Source of the DNA: JAZDMK01 sp043800975
GTDB taxonomy: Bacteria; Bacteroidota; Bacteroidia; Bacteroidales; JAHJDW01
Direction of reading: 5' to 3'
DNA length: 64,000 bases
NCBI GenBank assembly: GCA_043800975.1
Contig: JAZDMK010000006.1
Coordinates: forward strand, 1 to 64,000
Shown: piece after piece, positions 25,964-34,594 of the stretch
Layout: each line of letters begins with the position of its first letter
Position numbering within the stretch: position 1 is the stretch's first letter
Made by a program: the position numbers and the translations under genes
The notes under the pieces: generated by a model
What the model was told of the DNA's origin: nothing
Database searches by the model: none
The model's input: only the letters and a program-made list of their open reading frames with translations

Positions 25964-25992
25964 TTATTAGTTATTAGTGATAAGTTATGAGT
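25964..25992. repeat. Left flanking words of four-helix-bundle gene
   Basis: AT-rich words TTAGTTATTAG then AGTTATGAGT (25983-25992). The last ten bases are the reverse complement of ACTCATAACT at 26372-26381 and overlap the start codon of the enclosed gene. Together they frame the ORF as a perfect 10-bp inverted repeat. Confidence 0.6.
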
Positions 25993-26358
25993 GTTGGTGA
26001 GAAAACAATAAAAGAAAAAAGTTTTTTATTTGCTGTTCAAATCATCAAAGTATACAAGTTTCTTATCGAACAAAAAAAAGAATATGTTCTTAGTAAACAA
26101 ATCTTAAAAAGTGGTACTTCAATTGGTGCAATGGCTAGAGAGGCACAAAATGCAGAAAGTACAGCTGATTTTATTCATAAATTAGGAATTGCTCAAAAAG
26201 AATGTGATGAAACAATTTATTGGCTTGAGCTCTTAAAAGAAACAGAATATTTAAAATCTGAGGAATTTGAGATGTTGTTTTTCAAAGCAAATGAGTTATT
26301 AAAAATGATTCGTAGTGCAATAATAACTACTAAACAAAAGTTGCATAATAAATTATAA
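25987..26358 (+). CDS. Four-helix bundle protein (S23/IVP family)
   Basis: 123 aa. It matches the 23S rRNA intervening-sequence/Avd-like four-helix family: FAVQIIKVYKFLIEQKKEYVL, the signature KSGTSIGAMAREAQNAES and DFIHKLGIAQKECDETIYWL. Members occur inside some 23S rRNA insertions, as accessory proteins of diversity-generating retroelements (Avd), and scattered in Bacteroidota intergenic regions; their function is unclear. It lies between two polyamine genes that otherwise would be adjacent and is framed by inverted AT-rich words, as if inserted. The start codon ATG at 25987 sits inside the left repeat. Confidence 0.9.
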   Translation: MSVGEKTIKEKSFLFAVQIIKVYKFLIEQKKEYVLSKQILKSGTSIGAMAREAQNAESTADFIHKLGIAQKECDETIYWLELLKETEYLKSEEFEMLFFKANELLKMIRSAIITTKQKLHNKL

Positions 26359-26381
26359 CTCATAATTCATAACTCATAACT
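26357..26381. repeat. Right flanking words of four-helix-bundle gene
   Basis: AACTCATAATTCATAACTCATAACT-type words follow the stop codon. ACTCATAACT (26372-26381) pairs with AGTTATGAGT at 25983-25992. The internal near-repeats (ACTCATAA, TTCATAA) suggest local duplication. Confidence 0.6.
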
Positions 26382-26385
26382 GAAT

Positions 26386-27537
26386 ATGGCTATTGATTTT
26401 AATAAGATTCCATCACCCTGTTACGTGCTCGATCAGGAGTCGCTGCGCATCAATCTGGAAATTTTAAATATGGTGCAAAAAGAAGCAGATGTAAAAATCA
26501 TTTGTGCACTGAAAGGATTTGCCATGTGGAGTACGTTCCCCATGGTTCGCGAGTACTTGTCTGGTGCGGCCGCCAGCTCTCTCAACGAAGCTCAACTTGT
26601 GCTTGATGAAATGGGTTGCACAGCGCACACCTATGCTCCCGTATACTTGGATCATGAGTTTGAAGAGTTACTAGGATATAGTAGTCATATTACTTTCAAC
26701 TCACTTTCTCAATGGGAAAAATTTCGTGATAGAGTAAAATTATTCACGCGACCAATAACCTGTGGATTGCGCATCAATCCTGAATATTCAGAAGTAGAAA
26801 CCGAATTGTATAACCCTGCTGTTGCAGGATCACGCCTTGGAATTCGTCCTGCACAAATGCCTGAGAAATTGCCCGAGGGAATTGAAGGGTTGCATTTTCA
26901 TGTGTTGTGTGAAAATGATTCTTTTGTTTTGGAACGCACTTTACAAAAAGTAGAAGAAAAATTTTCTCATCTGATTAAGCAGGCGAAATGGCTCAACATG
27001 GGCGGCGGACACCACATCACACGCAAAGGGTATGATGTGGAACATCTGGTGAAAATGTTAAAGGAATTCAAGAATCGTTATCCAAATCTGGAAGAAGTAA
27101 TTCTCGAACCCGGCGAAGCGATTGGCTGGCAAACAGGCTACCTGACTTCTACAGTGCAGGATATCGTAGAAAGTGAAGGAATCAAAGTGGCAATGCTTGA
27201 TGTTTCTTTCACCTGCCACATGCCCGATTGCCTGGAAATGCCTTATAAGCCGACTATATTAAATGCAACGGATGCAGTGCCCGGAAAACCAACTTACAGA
27301 ATGGGAGGCATGAGTTGTCTGGCCGGCGACTATATGGGCATGGGCGACTATAGTTTTGACAATGAATTAAAGCCCGGTGATCCGATTATTTTTGATGACA
27401 TGATTCATTATACCATGGTGAAGACATCCACATTCAATGGTGTGAATTTGCCTGCCATTGGTATCTGGACGGAGTCGGATGAATTTATTTTACTGAAATA
27501 TTTTGGTTACGAAGACTACCGCAACCGTTTGTCCTGA
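26386..27537 (+). CDS. nspC: Carboxynorspermidine decarboxylase
   Basis: 383 aa, alanine racemase-fold PLP decarboxylase. The PLP lysine is at about 43 (CALKGFAMWS), with NMGGGHHITRKGYD, EPGEAIGWQTGYL and SFTCHMPDCLEMPYKP, all typical of NspC. Decarboxylates carboxyspermidine/carboxynorspermidine to spermidine or norspermidine, the last step of the pathway begun by the dehydrogenase two genes upstream. It is cytosolic. Its TGA abuts the stop of the convergent GT4 gene, forming TGATCA. Confidence 0.95.
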   Translation: MAIDFNKIPSPCYVLDQESLRINLEILNMVQKEADVKIICALKGFAMWSTFPMVREYLSGAAASSLNEAQLVLDEMGCTAHTYAPVYLDHEFEELLGYSSHITFNSLSQWEKFRDRVKLFTRPITCGLRINPEYSEVETELYNPAVAGSRLGIRPAQMPEKLPEGIEGLHFHVLCENDSFVLERTLQKVEEKFSHLIKQAKWLNMGGGHHITRKGYDVEHLVKMLKEFKNRYPNLEEVILEPGEAIGWQTGYLTSTVQDIVESEGIKVAMLDVSFTCHMPDCLEMPYKPTILNATDAVPGKPTYRMGGMSCLAGDYMGMGDYSFDNELKPGDPIIFDDMIHYTMVKTSTFNGVNLPAIGIWTESDEFILLKYFGYEDYRNRLS

Positions 27538-28665
27538 TCACACTTCAACCGTTTTCAAGATCGCATTCCAAAGCCCTCTTGCGCTTTCGTCCCAGTTAAA
27601 CAAAGGTCTGCGACCCCTTCCCCGTGCGATTAGTTCGTTTCTTAAAGCAGGATCAAATGCAATTTTTTTCATGGCGGCTGAAATACTATTGTAATCTGAA
27701 GGGTCTGTCAGCAATGCGGCATCGCCCGCCACTTCAGGCATAGAGGATGTGTTCGACGTGATAACAGGGACATCACAACCAAAGGCTTCTACGATCGGAA
27801 TGCCGAAGCCTTCATAAAAAGAAACATAGGTAAGCGCAAGTGCAGAACCAAGAACCTGATGCAGCTTCCGGGTTTCAAGCCTTCCGGTAAAAATCACATC
27901 ATCTTTGAACTGCATCTCTTTCCAGATTTTTTCCAGATTAAAGTTGTTCCATAATTTGTCACCTACAATAACGAGTTTGATAGAACATTCGTTCTCCTTA
28001 CGGAACTGGTCGTATGCACGAAATAAATTCGAAATGTTCTTTCTGGGATGCAGTGATCCAACGAAAATAAAAAAATCATTTCCGGATGTAATTTCCTTTT
28101 TTATAAGATTCTTTTCGTCTTCGGTAAGTGACGTGTAACGTTCGTTAGCGCCATTGTATACAACATCAATTTTATCAGAATCAATTTTGTAAAGATCAAT
28201 TAAATCTTTTTTGGTATGCTCAGAAACAGAAATGATACGCTTCGCTTTTTTTGCATACAAAGGAAAATACTTGCGATAGAATCTTCTTGATACTGGCGGA
28301 ATATCTTTAGGATTATGCTCGAAAGCAATATCATGAAATGTAATTAGCTGTGGAATATTTAAACGCAGTGAACCATAACTGTCAGGTGAAACAAAAATAT
28401 CGGCTTTGTATTTTTTCAAGAAGGAAACGATGGAATGCTCAAACCACCAGTACCACAATAAAGGATGCCGTGTCTGTGGGCCAAGAATAACGGGCGTTAT
28501 ATTATCTGAAAAAAGAAATTCATCATCATACTCACGATCGAATAGAAAAACAAATTCGTGCTCCGGATGACTTTTGGTAATACGCTTCAGCGTTTCATAT
28601 TCCACCCAGCCGATACCTTCCAGCTTTCCTTTTAATAATAATCTTGTATTGACGGCTATTCGCAT
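27538..28665 (-). CDS. GT4-family glycosyltransferase
   Basis: 375 aa, GT-B fold. The N-terminal half starts MRIAVNTRLLLKGKLEGIGW and includes ISVSEHTKKDLIDLY. The C-terminal Rossmann half carries FVGSLHPRKNISNLFRAY, VSFYEGFGIPIVEAFGCDVPVI and TSNTSSMPEVAGDAALL, typical GT4 nucleotide-sugar contacts. Donor and acceptor are unknown; mannosyl or glucosyl transfer in surface-polysaccharide synthesis is the usual role. It is cytosolic or peripheral to the membrane. Its stop directly abuts nspC (convergent). Confidence 0.9.
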   Translation of the reverse strand: MRIAVNTRLLLKGKLEGIGWVEYETLKRITKSHPEHEFVFLFDREYDDEFLFSDNITPVILGPQTRHPLLWYWWFEHSIVSFLKKYKADIFVSPDSYGSLRLNIPQLITFHDIAFEHNPKDIPPVSRRFYRKYFPLYAKKAKRIISVSEHTKKDLIDLYKIDSDKIDVVYNGANERYTSLTEDEKNLIKKEITSGNDFFIFVGSLHPRKNISNLFRAYDQFRKENECSIKLVIVGDKLWNNFNLEKIWKEMQFKDDVIFTGRLETRKLHQVLGSALALTYVSFYEGFGIPIVEAFGCDVPVITSNTSSMPEVAGDAALLTDPSDYNSISAAMKKIAFDPALRNELIARGRGRRPLFNWDESARGLWNAILKTVEV

Positions 28666-28712
28666 TACATTTTCCTGTTGCGCAAACTTAAAGACTTTTT
28701 TAATATCGCTGA

Positions 28713-30479
28713 TTACTTTTTTACTTTTTTATCTTTATTGAAAAAGTAACTATGTTGTGCCTCTTTATCATTCTTACTTCTGGCAACAAACACCGTCGTT
28801 CCTGTATAAGGATCCAGCCCGGTATAATACATGACAGAGGATAAAGTCATAGGCGTGGGCGTCAGCATCTGCACCTGCTCCAAATGGAAGCCCATCTTCC
28901 CGGTCTTCTCCGAAAGTGTTTTCATATCATTCGTATCACATCCTGGGTGGCAGGAAATGAAATACGGAATCACCTGCTGGTTCAATGCATTCGCAACGCA
29001 CACTTCGTCAAAATGTTTTTTAAACAATACGAACTTTTCAAAATCGGTTTTGCGCATCAGTTTTAAAACCTTTGGTTCCGTATGTTCAGGCGCTACTTTT
29101 AATCTGCCGGAAACATGGTGAATGATCAGTTGCTTTGCATAAGCCGTTAATCCGAAACGCTGATTGACCGAGCTTTCAAACCCTGTAAACAAATCATAGC
29201 GAATCCCGCTTCCGATAAATACTTTCTTAATTCCCTTGATCTGACGCGCTTTCTCATATACGCCCATCAAAGGCTTGTGGTTGTGATCCAGATTGGCACA
29301 TACCGATGGAAAAATGCACGAAGGTCGTTTGCATTTTTTACACTTTGTTTCTTCAATGCCTTTCATCCGGTACATATTCGCAGTGGGTCCGCCCAGATCG
29401 CTCACGTATCCTTTGAAATCTTCCATCTGAACAACAGCCTCCAGCTCATTTAATATAGAAGATTCCGAGCGACTGGAAATAAATTTTCCCTGATGTGCTG
29501 AAATCGTACAAAAGCTGCAGCCCCCAAAGCAGCCACGATGCATCGTTACCGAATGCCGGATCATTTCATACGCGGGAATCACACCTCTTTTTTTATAGCG
29601 TGGATGCGGAAGGCGTGTATAGGGTAGGTTAAAATAGGAGTCAAGTTCATTGGATTCAGCAACGGGAAGAGAAGGATTCACAACAATTGTCTTTCCATGC
29701 ATCAGTTGAATCATTCTTTTCTGATCCATCCGGTTTGACTCTTCTTCCACAGTACAAAACATTTTTGCAAAAACCTTTTTGTCTTTCACGCAGGCTTCAT
29801 GCGAAGGAAGTGTAATGGCATTTTCATTTTCTTTTACAGAATTATTCTGAGAAATGAATGCAGTTTGAGGAATGAAATCAAGCGATGAAACAGCCTTTCC
29901 GTTTTTTAATTCCTGTGCAATAGTTAGAATGGTTTTTTCTCCCATGCCGTACACAAGAAGATCGGCGGGACATTCACACAGTATTGAAGGTTTCAGTGTA
30001 TCACTCCAGTAATCATAATGTGTGAACCTGCGCAGCGATGCTTCAATGCCACCAAGGATAACAGGAACATCCGGAAATAGTTCTTTCAGAATTTTTGTAT
30101 AAACATAGGTCGCATAATCCGGCCGGAAGCCTGATTTATCATCAGCTGTGTAAGCATCATCCGAGCGGAGGCGCTTGGCTGCGGTGTAATGATTCACCAT
30201 CGAATCCATGCAGCCGGATGTGACACCAAAGAACAGACGCGGCTTTCCCAGCTTCTTAAAATCACGCAGATCATCCCGCCAGTTGGGCTGCGGAAGAATA
30301 GCAACTCTATATCCCGCATGCTCCAGCACACGCCCGATCACAGCAGTTCCGAATGAAGGATGATCCACATACGCATCACCACTCACAAGAATAATATCTA
30401 CATAATCCCAGCCCAGATCTAGCAGCTCGTCTTTTGAAACGGGCAGCCAGTCTTTGATGGTGAAGGGGGGCTTTTTCAT
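28713..30479 (-). CDS. ygiQ: YgiQ family radical SAM protein
   Basis: 588 aa. The N-terminal YgiQ segment (DWLPVSKDELLDLGWDYVDII) is followed by a radical SAM core with HRGCFGGCSFC (CX3CX2C) at about residue 318 and GGIEASLRRFTHYDYW before it. KCKKCKRPSC contributes further cysteines that may bind a second cluster. C-terminal sequence (LTPTPMTLSSVMYYTGLDP) is also conserved. The function of YgiQ is not known. The start MKKPPFTIKDWLPVS fits the family. Confidence 0.93.
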   Translation of the reverse strand: MKKPPFTIKDWLPVSKDELLDLGWDYVDIILVSGDAYVDHPSFGTAVIGRVLEHAGYRVAILPQPNWRDDLRDFKKLGKPRLFFGVTSGCMDSMVNHYTAAKRLRSDDAYTADDKSGFRPDYATYVYTKILKELFPDVPVILGGIEASLRRFTHYDYWSDTLKPSILCECPADLLVYGMGEKTILTIAQELKNGKAVSSLDFIPQTAFISQNNSVKENENAITLPSHEACVKDKKVFAKMFCTVEEESNRMDQKRMIQLMHGKTIVVNPSLPVAESNELDSYFNLPYTRLPHPRYKKRGVIPAYEMIRHSVTMHRGCFGGCSFCTISAHQGKFISSRSESSILNELEAVVQMEDFKGYVSDLGGPTANMYRMKGIEETKCKKCKRPSCIFPSVCANLDHNHKPLMGVYEKARQIKGIKKVFIGSGIRYDLFTGFESSVNQRFGLTAYAKQLIIHHVSGRLKVAPEHTEPKVLKLMRKTDFEKFVLFKKHFDEVCVANALNQQVIPYFISCHPGCDTNDMKTLSEKTGKMGFHLEQVQMLTPTPMTLSSVMYYTGLDPYTGTTVFVARSKNDKEAQHSYFFNKDKKVKK

Positions 30480-30538
30480 AAATTCATGTCAGATGTGTGA
30501 TGGAAAATGTAAAAATTCTTAACTCAACTGATTACTGA

Positions 30539-30988
30539 TTACTTTTTCCCTTTAAATCCGGCAGCATCAGTAAGCGTTAATTTAAACGCCCGTTTGCAGT
30601 TTCCATTCACCGGAGCATCGAAGCCGGTGAGTTTGCCCTGCACACACACTTCTTTTCCGGCATTTTCTTTTATGGTTTTAAACAGTGTTGCATTGTCAGT
30701 GGTTTCCACTTTCACTTCCACCATTTGCTTTCCGTCGGCACTCTTCACAAAAAATTTATCGTACGAATAGCTTACATTCGTGAAAATATTGGCTTCATCC
30801 ACCACGCCGCTTACCCACATCAGTTCATCCTCGCGTGCATGCTTCTGCCCGCAGGGAGCCTGAAAACTTTCATAAAAAGAAGAAACTGTATAGCAGCACT
30901 TCTCTTTGCTTTTGCAGTTTTTTTTCGAACCGCAGCATCCGCTGATGAGCGCGGTAATGATGATGGGCAGAAGGATGTGTTTTTTCAT
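30539..30988 (-). CDS. Cysteine-rich putative lipoprotein
   Basis: 149 aa. The signal sequence ends LISGCCG, so lipidation at Cys ~18 is likely. The mature protein starts with a Cys-rich stretch (CCGSKKNCKSKEKCC) and continues as a beta-rich domain (VSGVVDEANIFTNVSYSYDKFFVK ... VCVQGKLTGF) that could be an OB-fold. No motif gives a function. The ATG at 30988 is preferred over the longer ORF start at 31024, which lies upstream of the -7 box at 31008-31015. Confidence 0.65.
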   Translation of the reverse strand: MKKHILLPIIITALISGCCGSKKNCKSKEKCCYTVSSFYESFQAPCGQKHAREDELMWVSGVVDEANIFTNVSYSYDKFFVKSADGKQMVEVKVETTDNATLFKTIKENAGKEVCVQGKLTGFDAPVNGNCKRAFKLTLTDAAGFKGKK

Positions 30989-31007
30989 AATAGAAATGAT
31001 ATAACTA

Positions 31008-31015
31008 CAAAGATA
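31008..31015 (-). promoter_or_regulatory. -7 box (TATCTTTG) for cysteine-rich lipoprotein
   Basis: The minus-strand TATCTTTG lies 19 nt before the ATG at 30988. No -33 TTTG is visible at 17-19 nt. Confidence 0.5.
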
Positions 31016-31085
31016 GGAAAACAAAAGGATACAGTATTGGATAGTAAAATGATACTAATTAGGAAATGATTATGAAGAAGATTAA

Positions 31086-31490
31086 TTACTTAATCGGAAT
31101 TTGTTTGACGGATCCTGAACAAACATCACCTTCTTTTATCCCATCAATCCATACCTGTAAAGTTTTTATCCGGGCTTCAGTAAGCTCTGTAAGATATTCT
31201 GACCAACACATGGGTTGAATACTTCCGTAATACGAAGGTCCTCTTTCGGGGAATTTCATTAGCATTTCCGCATCTCTGAATTGAATCCAGATTCTTTGCG
31301 ATATCCTGAGGTTTTTAATAAAAGCAGTATCTTCTTTGTATTCCTTCAGAATTTCCTGATAGATATGATTAAGTTTTTTATCTGTTTTTAGATATTTTTG
31401 ATTTGCAGCATCATTTAATTCAAGTTGCGTTTGCCCAAAAAGAAAGGATGTTGAACAAAACAATAATGCAATGATTAATATTCTTTTCAT
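31086..31490 (-). CDS. DUF1311/LprI-like secreted protein
   Basis: 134 aa. The signal peptide is MKRILIIALLFCSTSFLFGQ. The mature part fits the DUF1311 (LprI/YecT) pattern: QLELNDAANQKYLKTDKKLN, then LRISQRIWIQFRDAEM near 80 and a C-terminal conserved cysteine pair (PMCWSEYL and DVCSGS). In Mycobacterium LprI has been described as a lysozyme inhibitor; whether this member shares that activity is unknown. A TATTTTTG box (31514-31521, minus) precedes it. Confidence 0.75.
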   Translation of the reverse strand: MKRILIIALLFCSTSFLFGQTQLELNDAANQKYLKTDKKLNHIYQEILKEYKEDTAFIKNLRISQRIWIQFRDAEMLMKFPERGPSYYGSIQPMCWSEYLTELTEARIKTLQVWIDGIKEGDVCSGSVKQIPIK

Positions 31491-31780
31491 TTGTTTTGAG
31501 AAATGTGATCAAACAAAAATACTACTTTTTCAATGATTTTACCTTTGGTGCATTTTGGTGCCTTGGTGTCTTGGTGGCAAAGAATTTCCGCCACTAAAAC
31601 ACAAAAGCACAAAACCCCACTAAATTACGTTCGGCGTAGAATTCAGACTACGACGTAAATACAAAAGCTTTCCAAAATATTATTTACCCTCACCGCGGGC
31701 CTTTCTACACGAAAGTGATCTTTCAAAATACATTTACAATAAGCATCAAATCTAATTTCTTTATCTTTGATTACATTTTT
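31491..31780. other. Intergenic region with promoters and hairpin
   Basis: No gene seen. Contents: the minus-strand TATTTTTG -7 box at 31514-31521 for DUF1311; GGTGCCTTGGTGTCTTGGTG phrase-like repeats at ~31547-31574; an ATTTACGT...ACGTAAT hairpin at about 31622-31660 (TTACGT and CGTAG arms pair with CTACG and ACGTAA); and TATCTTTG at 31762-31769 as -7 for the TonB receptor gene. Confidence 0.5.
31762..31769 (+). promoter_or_regulatory. -7 box (TATCTTTG) for TonB receptor gene
   Basis: TATCTTTG lies 12 nt before the ATG at 31781. It supports that start over the upstream in-frame start at 31715. Confidence 0.5.
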
Positions 31781-34141
31781 ATGAATCGCATAATTCTCTC
31801 CATACTTACCCTGCTGATTCTTCCCTCAGCTCTTCTGTCGCAGAACATGACGCAGACCATTCGCGGAACTGTGCGCGACCGCGACTCCCAAAAGCCTTTG
31901 TGGGGAGCCAGTGTGGTTGTGGTGCAGTCGCAGCCGCTCATCGGCATCACAACAGATTCCGTGGGGAAGTTCCGTTTATCAAAGGTTCCCGTGGGAAGAC
32001 ACACACTGAAGATTTCATTCATCGGGTATGAAGACCTTGTATTGCCTGAACTGATGGTTGGTTCCGGAAAAGAAATCGTTTTGAATATCGAACTGAAAGA
32101 ATCCGTAAAGACCTTTAAAGAAATAAAAATTACCGCCAACAGTGAAAGGGAAAAACCGCTGAACAGCATGTCCACGGTCAGTGCAAGATCATTCAATACC
32201 GAAGAAACCGGGCGATATGCCGCCTGCATCAACGATCCTTCGCGCATGGCACAATCGTTTGCCGGCGTTTCCGGAAACGGGGACCAGAGCAACGAAATCA
32301 TCATCCGCGGAAATTCTCCTCGGGGAATGCTTTGGCGCATGGAAGGAATCGAAATTCCCAACCCCAACCACTTCACTGGCGGGCAGGGCAATTCCGGAGG
32401 CGGTGTGAGCATCCTCAGCAACATCATGCTTTCGAATTCCGATTTCTTTACCGGTGCTTTCCCCGCCGAATACGGCAATGCGCTCTCGGGTGTGTTTGAT
32501 ATTAATCTGAGAAAAGGCAATGCCGAAAAACGCGAATACGCTTTTCAGTTCGGTGTGCTGGGCAGTGAGATCGCGCTGGAAGGGCCTCTCAGTAAGAAGA
32601 ACGAAAGTTCCTATCTGTTCAGTTATCGTTATTCCACGCTCGACTTTTTATACAAAATCGGATTGAAAGTTGCCGGAAACATCATCCCGAAGTTTCAGGA
32701 TTTCTCGTTCAACTTCAACATGCCCACCAAAAAAATCGGACGCTTCTCCCTGTTCGGCATCGGCGGATTGTGCAGCCTGGGCAACGATCCCGTATATGAT
32801 TCCGCAAAATGGAAAAAGTTTTCCGACCGCTTCTTTTATGATGAAACCGGAAAGATAGGCGCAACGGGCCTCAGCAATTTTTATCTTTTCAGAAACGGAA
32901 AAACCTATCTAAAAACTGTTCTTTCTTTATCCTCCGACGAAACGGCCAGCGATGAAGACACCGTGAGCAAAGCATACACCAACGTGCATTTGAACGACAA
33001 CCGCTTTTTGTATTATTATCCGCGGGCATCCATTATGCTGAATCATAAATTCAATACGCAGCATGTGATACGGACGGGAATTTTGTACAGTGTTTACGGA
33101 TACGATCTTCTTTCCAAATCACTCGTGGGTGAAGACGGAATGTATCATTCCAGAATCGACACCAGCGGGCGCACCGCGCTGACGCAGGCATACGTGCAGT
33201 GGCAGTATCATCCGCTGGAAAACCTGACGCTGAATGCCGGCCTGCATTCCATGCTGTTCGCACTGAACAACACGTACAGTATAGAACCGCGTTTCGGTCT
33301 GCGCTGGGAGTTCAGCGGAACGCAAACGCTGACGGCGGGTTTCGGTATGCACAGCCGCATCGAATCTATTTCGAATTATCTGGTGGCGCATCGCGATACG
33401 GCCGGAAATATTTTTTACCCTAACCGTGAAGTGGGCTTCACGCGCGCGCTGCATGCAGTGGGCGGATACGAGCGGATGCTGCGCGAAGACCTGCAGCTGA
33501 AGGTGGAATTGTATTATCAGTATCTCTACGATGTGCCCGTGGAGGATACCGCTTCCTCCTTTTCGGCCCTGAATTATTCGGGCGGCCTCACCGATATGAC
33601 GCTAGTGAACAAAGGAACCGGAAATAATTATGGCATCGAGATCACGCTCGAAAAATTCTTTACACACAATTTTTATTTTCTTTTCACCAGTTCGCCGTAT
33701 CAATCGCGGTACAAAGGAAGCGACGGCGTGCTGCGCGACAGTTATTACAACGGGAAGTATGTGCTGAACCTGCTGGGCGGCAAGGAATGGAAAACAGGAA
33801 AAAACAAAAACAATATTATCGGTTGCAACCTGCGTGCGATTTACAAAGGGGGCAATCGCCAAACGCCTATTGATCTAAGTCTTTCGCAGAGTTCGGGCAA
33901 CACCGTGTATGTGAACGATCAAATTTATTCGCTGGCTGGCCCGCTCTTTTTCCGCACCGATGTGGGTTTCAGCTACAGGCACAACGGAAAGAAAGCCGCC
34001 TGGATACTGAGCTTCGATGCCGAAAACGCCATGAACCGCAAGAACGTATACAGCACCTATTACGACCGCGACACAAAAAAGATTGAGTACAATTATAATC
34101 TGGGGCTGATACCGATAATTGGGTTTCGGGTGGAGTTTTGA
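31781..34141 (+). CDS. TonB-dependent receptor with N-terminal carboxypeptidase-like domain
   Basis: 786 aa. Signal peptide (ILSILTLLILPSALLSQ), then a CarboxypepD-reg-like domain (RGTVRDRDSQKPLWGASVVV), a TonB plug (SNEIIIRGNSPRGMLWRMEGIEIP, then FFTGAFPAEYGNALSGVFDINL) and a beta-barrel of ~500 residues. It imports a ligand through the outer membrane with TonB/ExbBD energy; no partner SusD is present, so the substrate (metal, peptide or oligosaccharide) cannot be inferred. GC and codon use are visibly higher than in neighbouring genes (for example CTGCGCGAAGACCTGCAGCT at 33479), which could reflect transfer. Confidence 0.9.
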   Translation: MNRIILSILTLLILPSALLSQNMTQTIRGTVRDRDSQKPLWGASVVVVQSQPLIGITTDSVGKFRLSKVPVGRHTLKISFIGYEDLVLPELMVGSGKEIVLNIELKESVKTFKEIKITANSEREKPLNSMSTVSARSFNTEETGRYAACINDPSRMAQSFAGVSGNGDQSNEIIIRGNSPRGMLWRMEGIEIPNPNHFTGGQGNSGGGVSILSNIMLSNSDFFTGAFPAEYGNALSGVFDINLRKGNAEKREYAFQFGVLGSEIALEGPLSKKNESSYLFSYRYSTLDFLYKIGLKVAGNIIPKFQDFSFNFNMPTKKIGRFSLFGIGGLCSLGNDPVYDSAKWKKFSDRFFYDETGKIGATGLSNFYLFRNGKTYLKTVLSLSSDETASDEDTVSKAYTNVHLNDNRFLYYYPRASIMLNHKFNTQHVIRTGILYSVYGYDLLSKSLVGEDGMYHSRIDTSGRTALTQAYVQWQYHPLENLTLNAGLHSMLFALNNTYSIEPRFGLRWEFSGTQTLTAGFGMHSRIESISNYLVAHRDTAGNIFYPNREVGFTRALHAVGGYERMLREDLQLKVELYYQYLYDVPVEDTASSFSALNYSGGLTDMTLVNKGTGNNYGIEITLEKFFTHNFYFLFTSSPYQSRYKGSDGVLRDSYYNGKYVLNLLGGKEWKTGKNKNNIIGCNLRAIYKGGNRQTPIDLSLSQSSGNTVYVNDQIYSLAGPLFFRTDVGFSYRHNGKKAAWILSFDAENAMNRKNVYSTYYDRDTKKIEYNYNLGLIPIIGFRVEF

Positions 34142-34347
34142 TTTGGGCGCCCGCCGCAATTCCCCTTCTGGATAGAAGGGGTGGACTGCGCAGCAGGACG
34201 GGGTAGTCGAATCCGTCGCGAACGCATCCAAAGGTTTAGTGAGCGGATTAATCAAAAAACATTTGGATCGAAGATCTCGTACAGAATGTGCGAGTATCTT
34301 CAAATACTCAATTTACGGTCAATCATTCTAAGAAGTATTTGGGCGCC
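34141..34347. repeat. Hairpin repeat copy A with embedded second repeat
   Basis: Hairpin 1 is CCCCTTCTGGATAGAAGGGG (34162-34181). Hairpin 2 is CTGC-GCA-GCAG (34186-34196). The constant GACGGGGTAGTCGA follows. The tail is interrupted by ~85 nt (from ATCCGTCGCGAACGCATC, also seen at 37181) before resuming as AAATACTCAATTTACGGTCA (34302-34321). The insert has its own GAAGAT-CTCG/CGAG-T-ATCTTC hairpin at 34269-34301. An 11-bp direct repeat ATTTGGGCGCC brackets the block (34141-34151 and 34337-34347). Confidence 0.75.
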
Positions 34348-34380
34348 TTAACGGGCTGCTCCGGGGTCCGCTTCGCTTCC

Positions 34381-34511
34381 GCCAGCCAGAATTCACCAAT
34401 GTTTCGCTTCTTTGAATGAGCAGTCATCCTGAGCGGAGTCGAAGGATGACAACTAAGCATAATCCTCTGTAGCGAAACATTTTTGTTTGTACATATGTCC
34501 CTCTGGCTGGG
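34381..34511. repeat. Nested palindromic unit
   Basis: Three nested inverted repeats: CCAGCCAGA/TCTGGCTGG (34382-34390, 34502-34510), AATGTTTCGCT/AGCGAAACATT (34398-34408, 34471-34481) and GTCATCC/GGATGAC (34423-34429, 34444-34450). The overall ~130-nt fold resembles a MITE or composite REP element. The centre (CCTGAGCGGAGTCGAAGG) is a word often seen in Bacteroidota intergenic repeats. Confidence 0.65.
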
Positions 34512-34594
34512 CCTTCGCCCTCCGCATCCCGGGCGCAGATATTAGTTTTTTGCTTCAGTCATTAGTTAAAACGTAACTCCTGTTCACAAAATTT

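Noticed and set aside
25987..26358. Diversity-generating retroelement (Avd with reverse transcriptase)
   Set aside because: The S23-like gene resembles Avd, but there is no reverse transcriptase gene nor template/variable repeat nearby.
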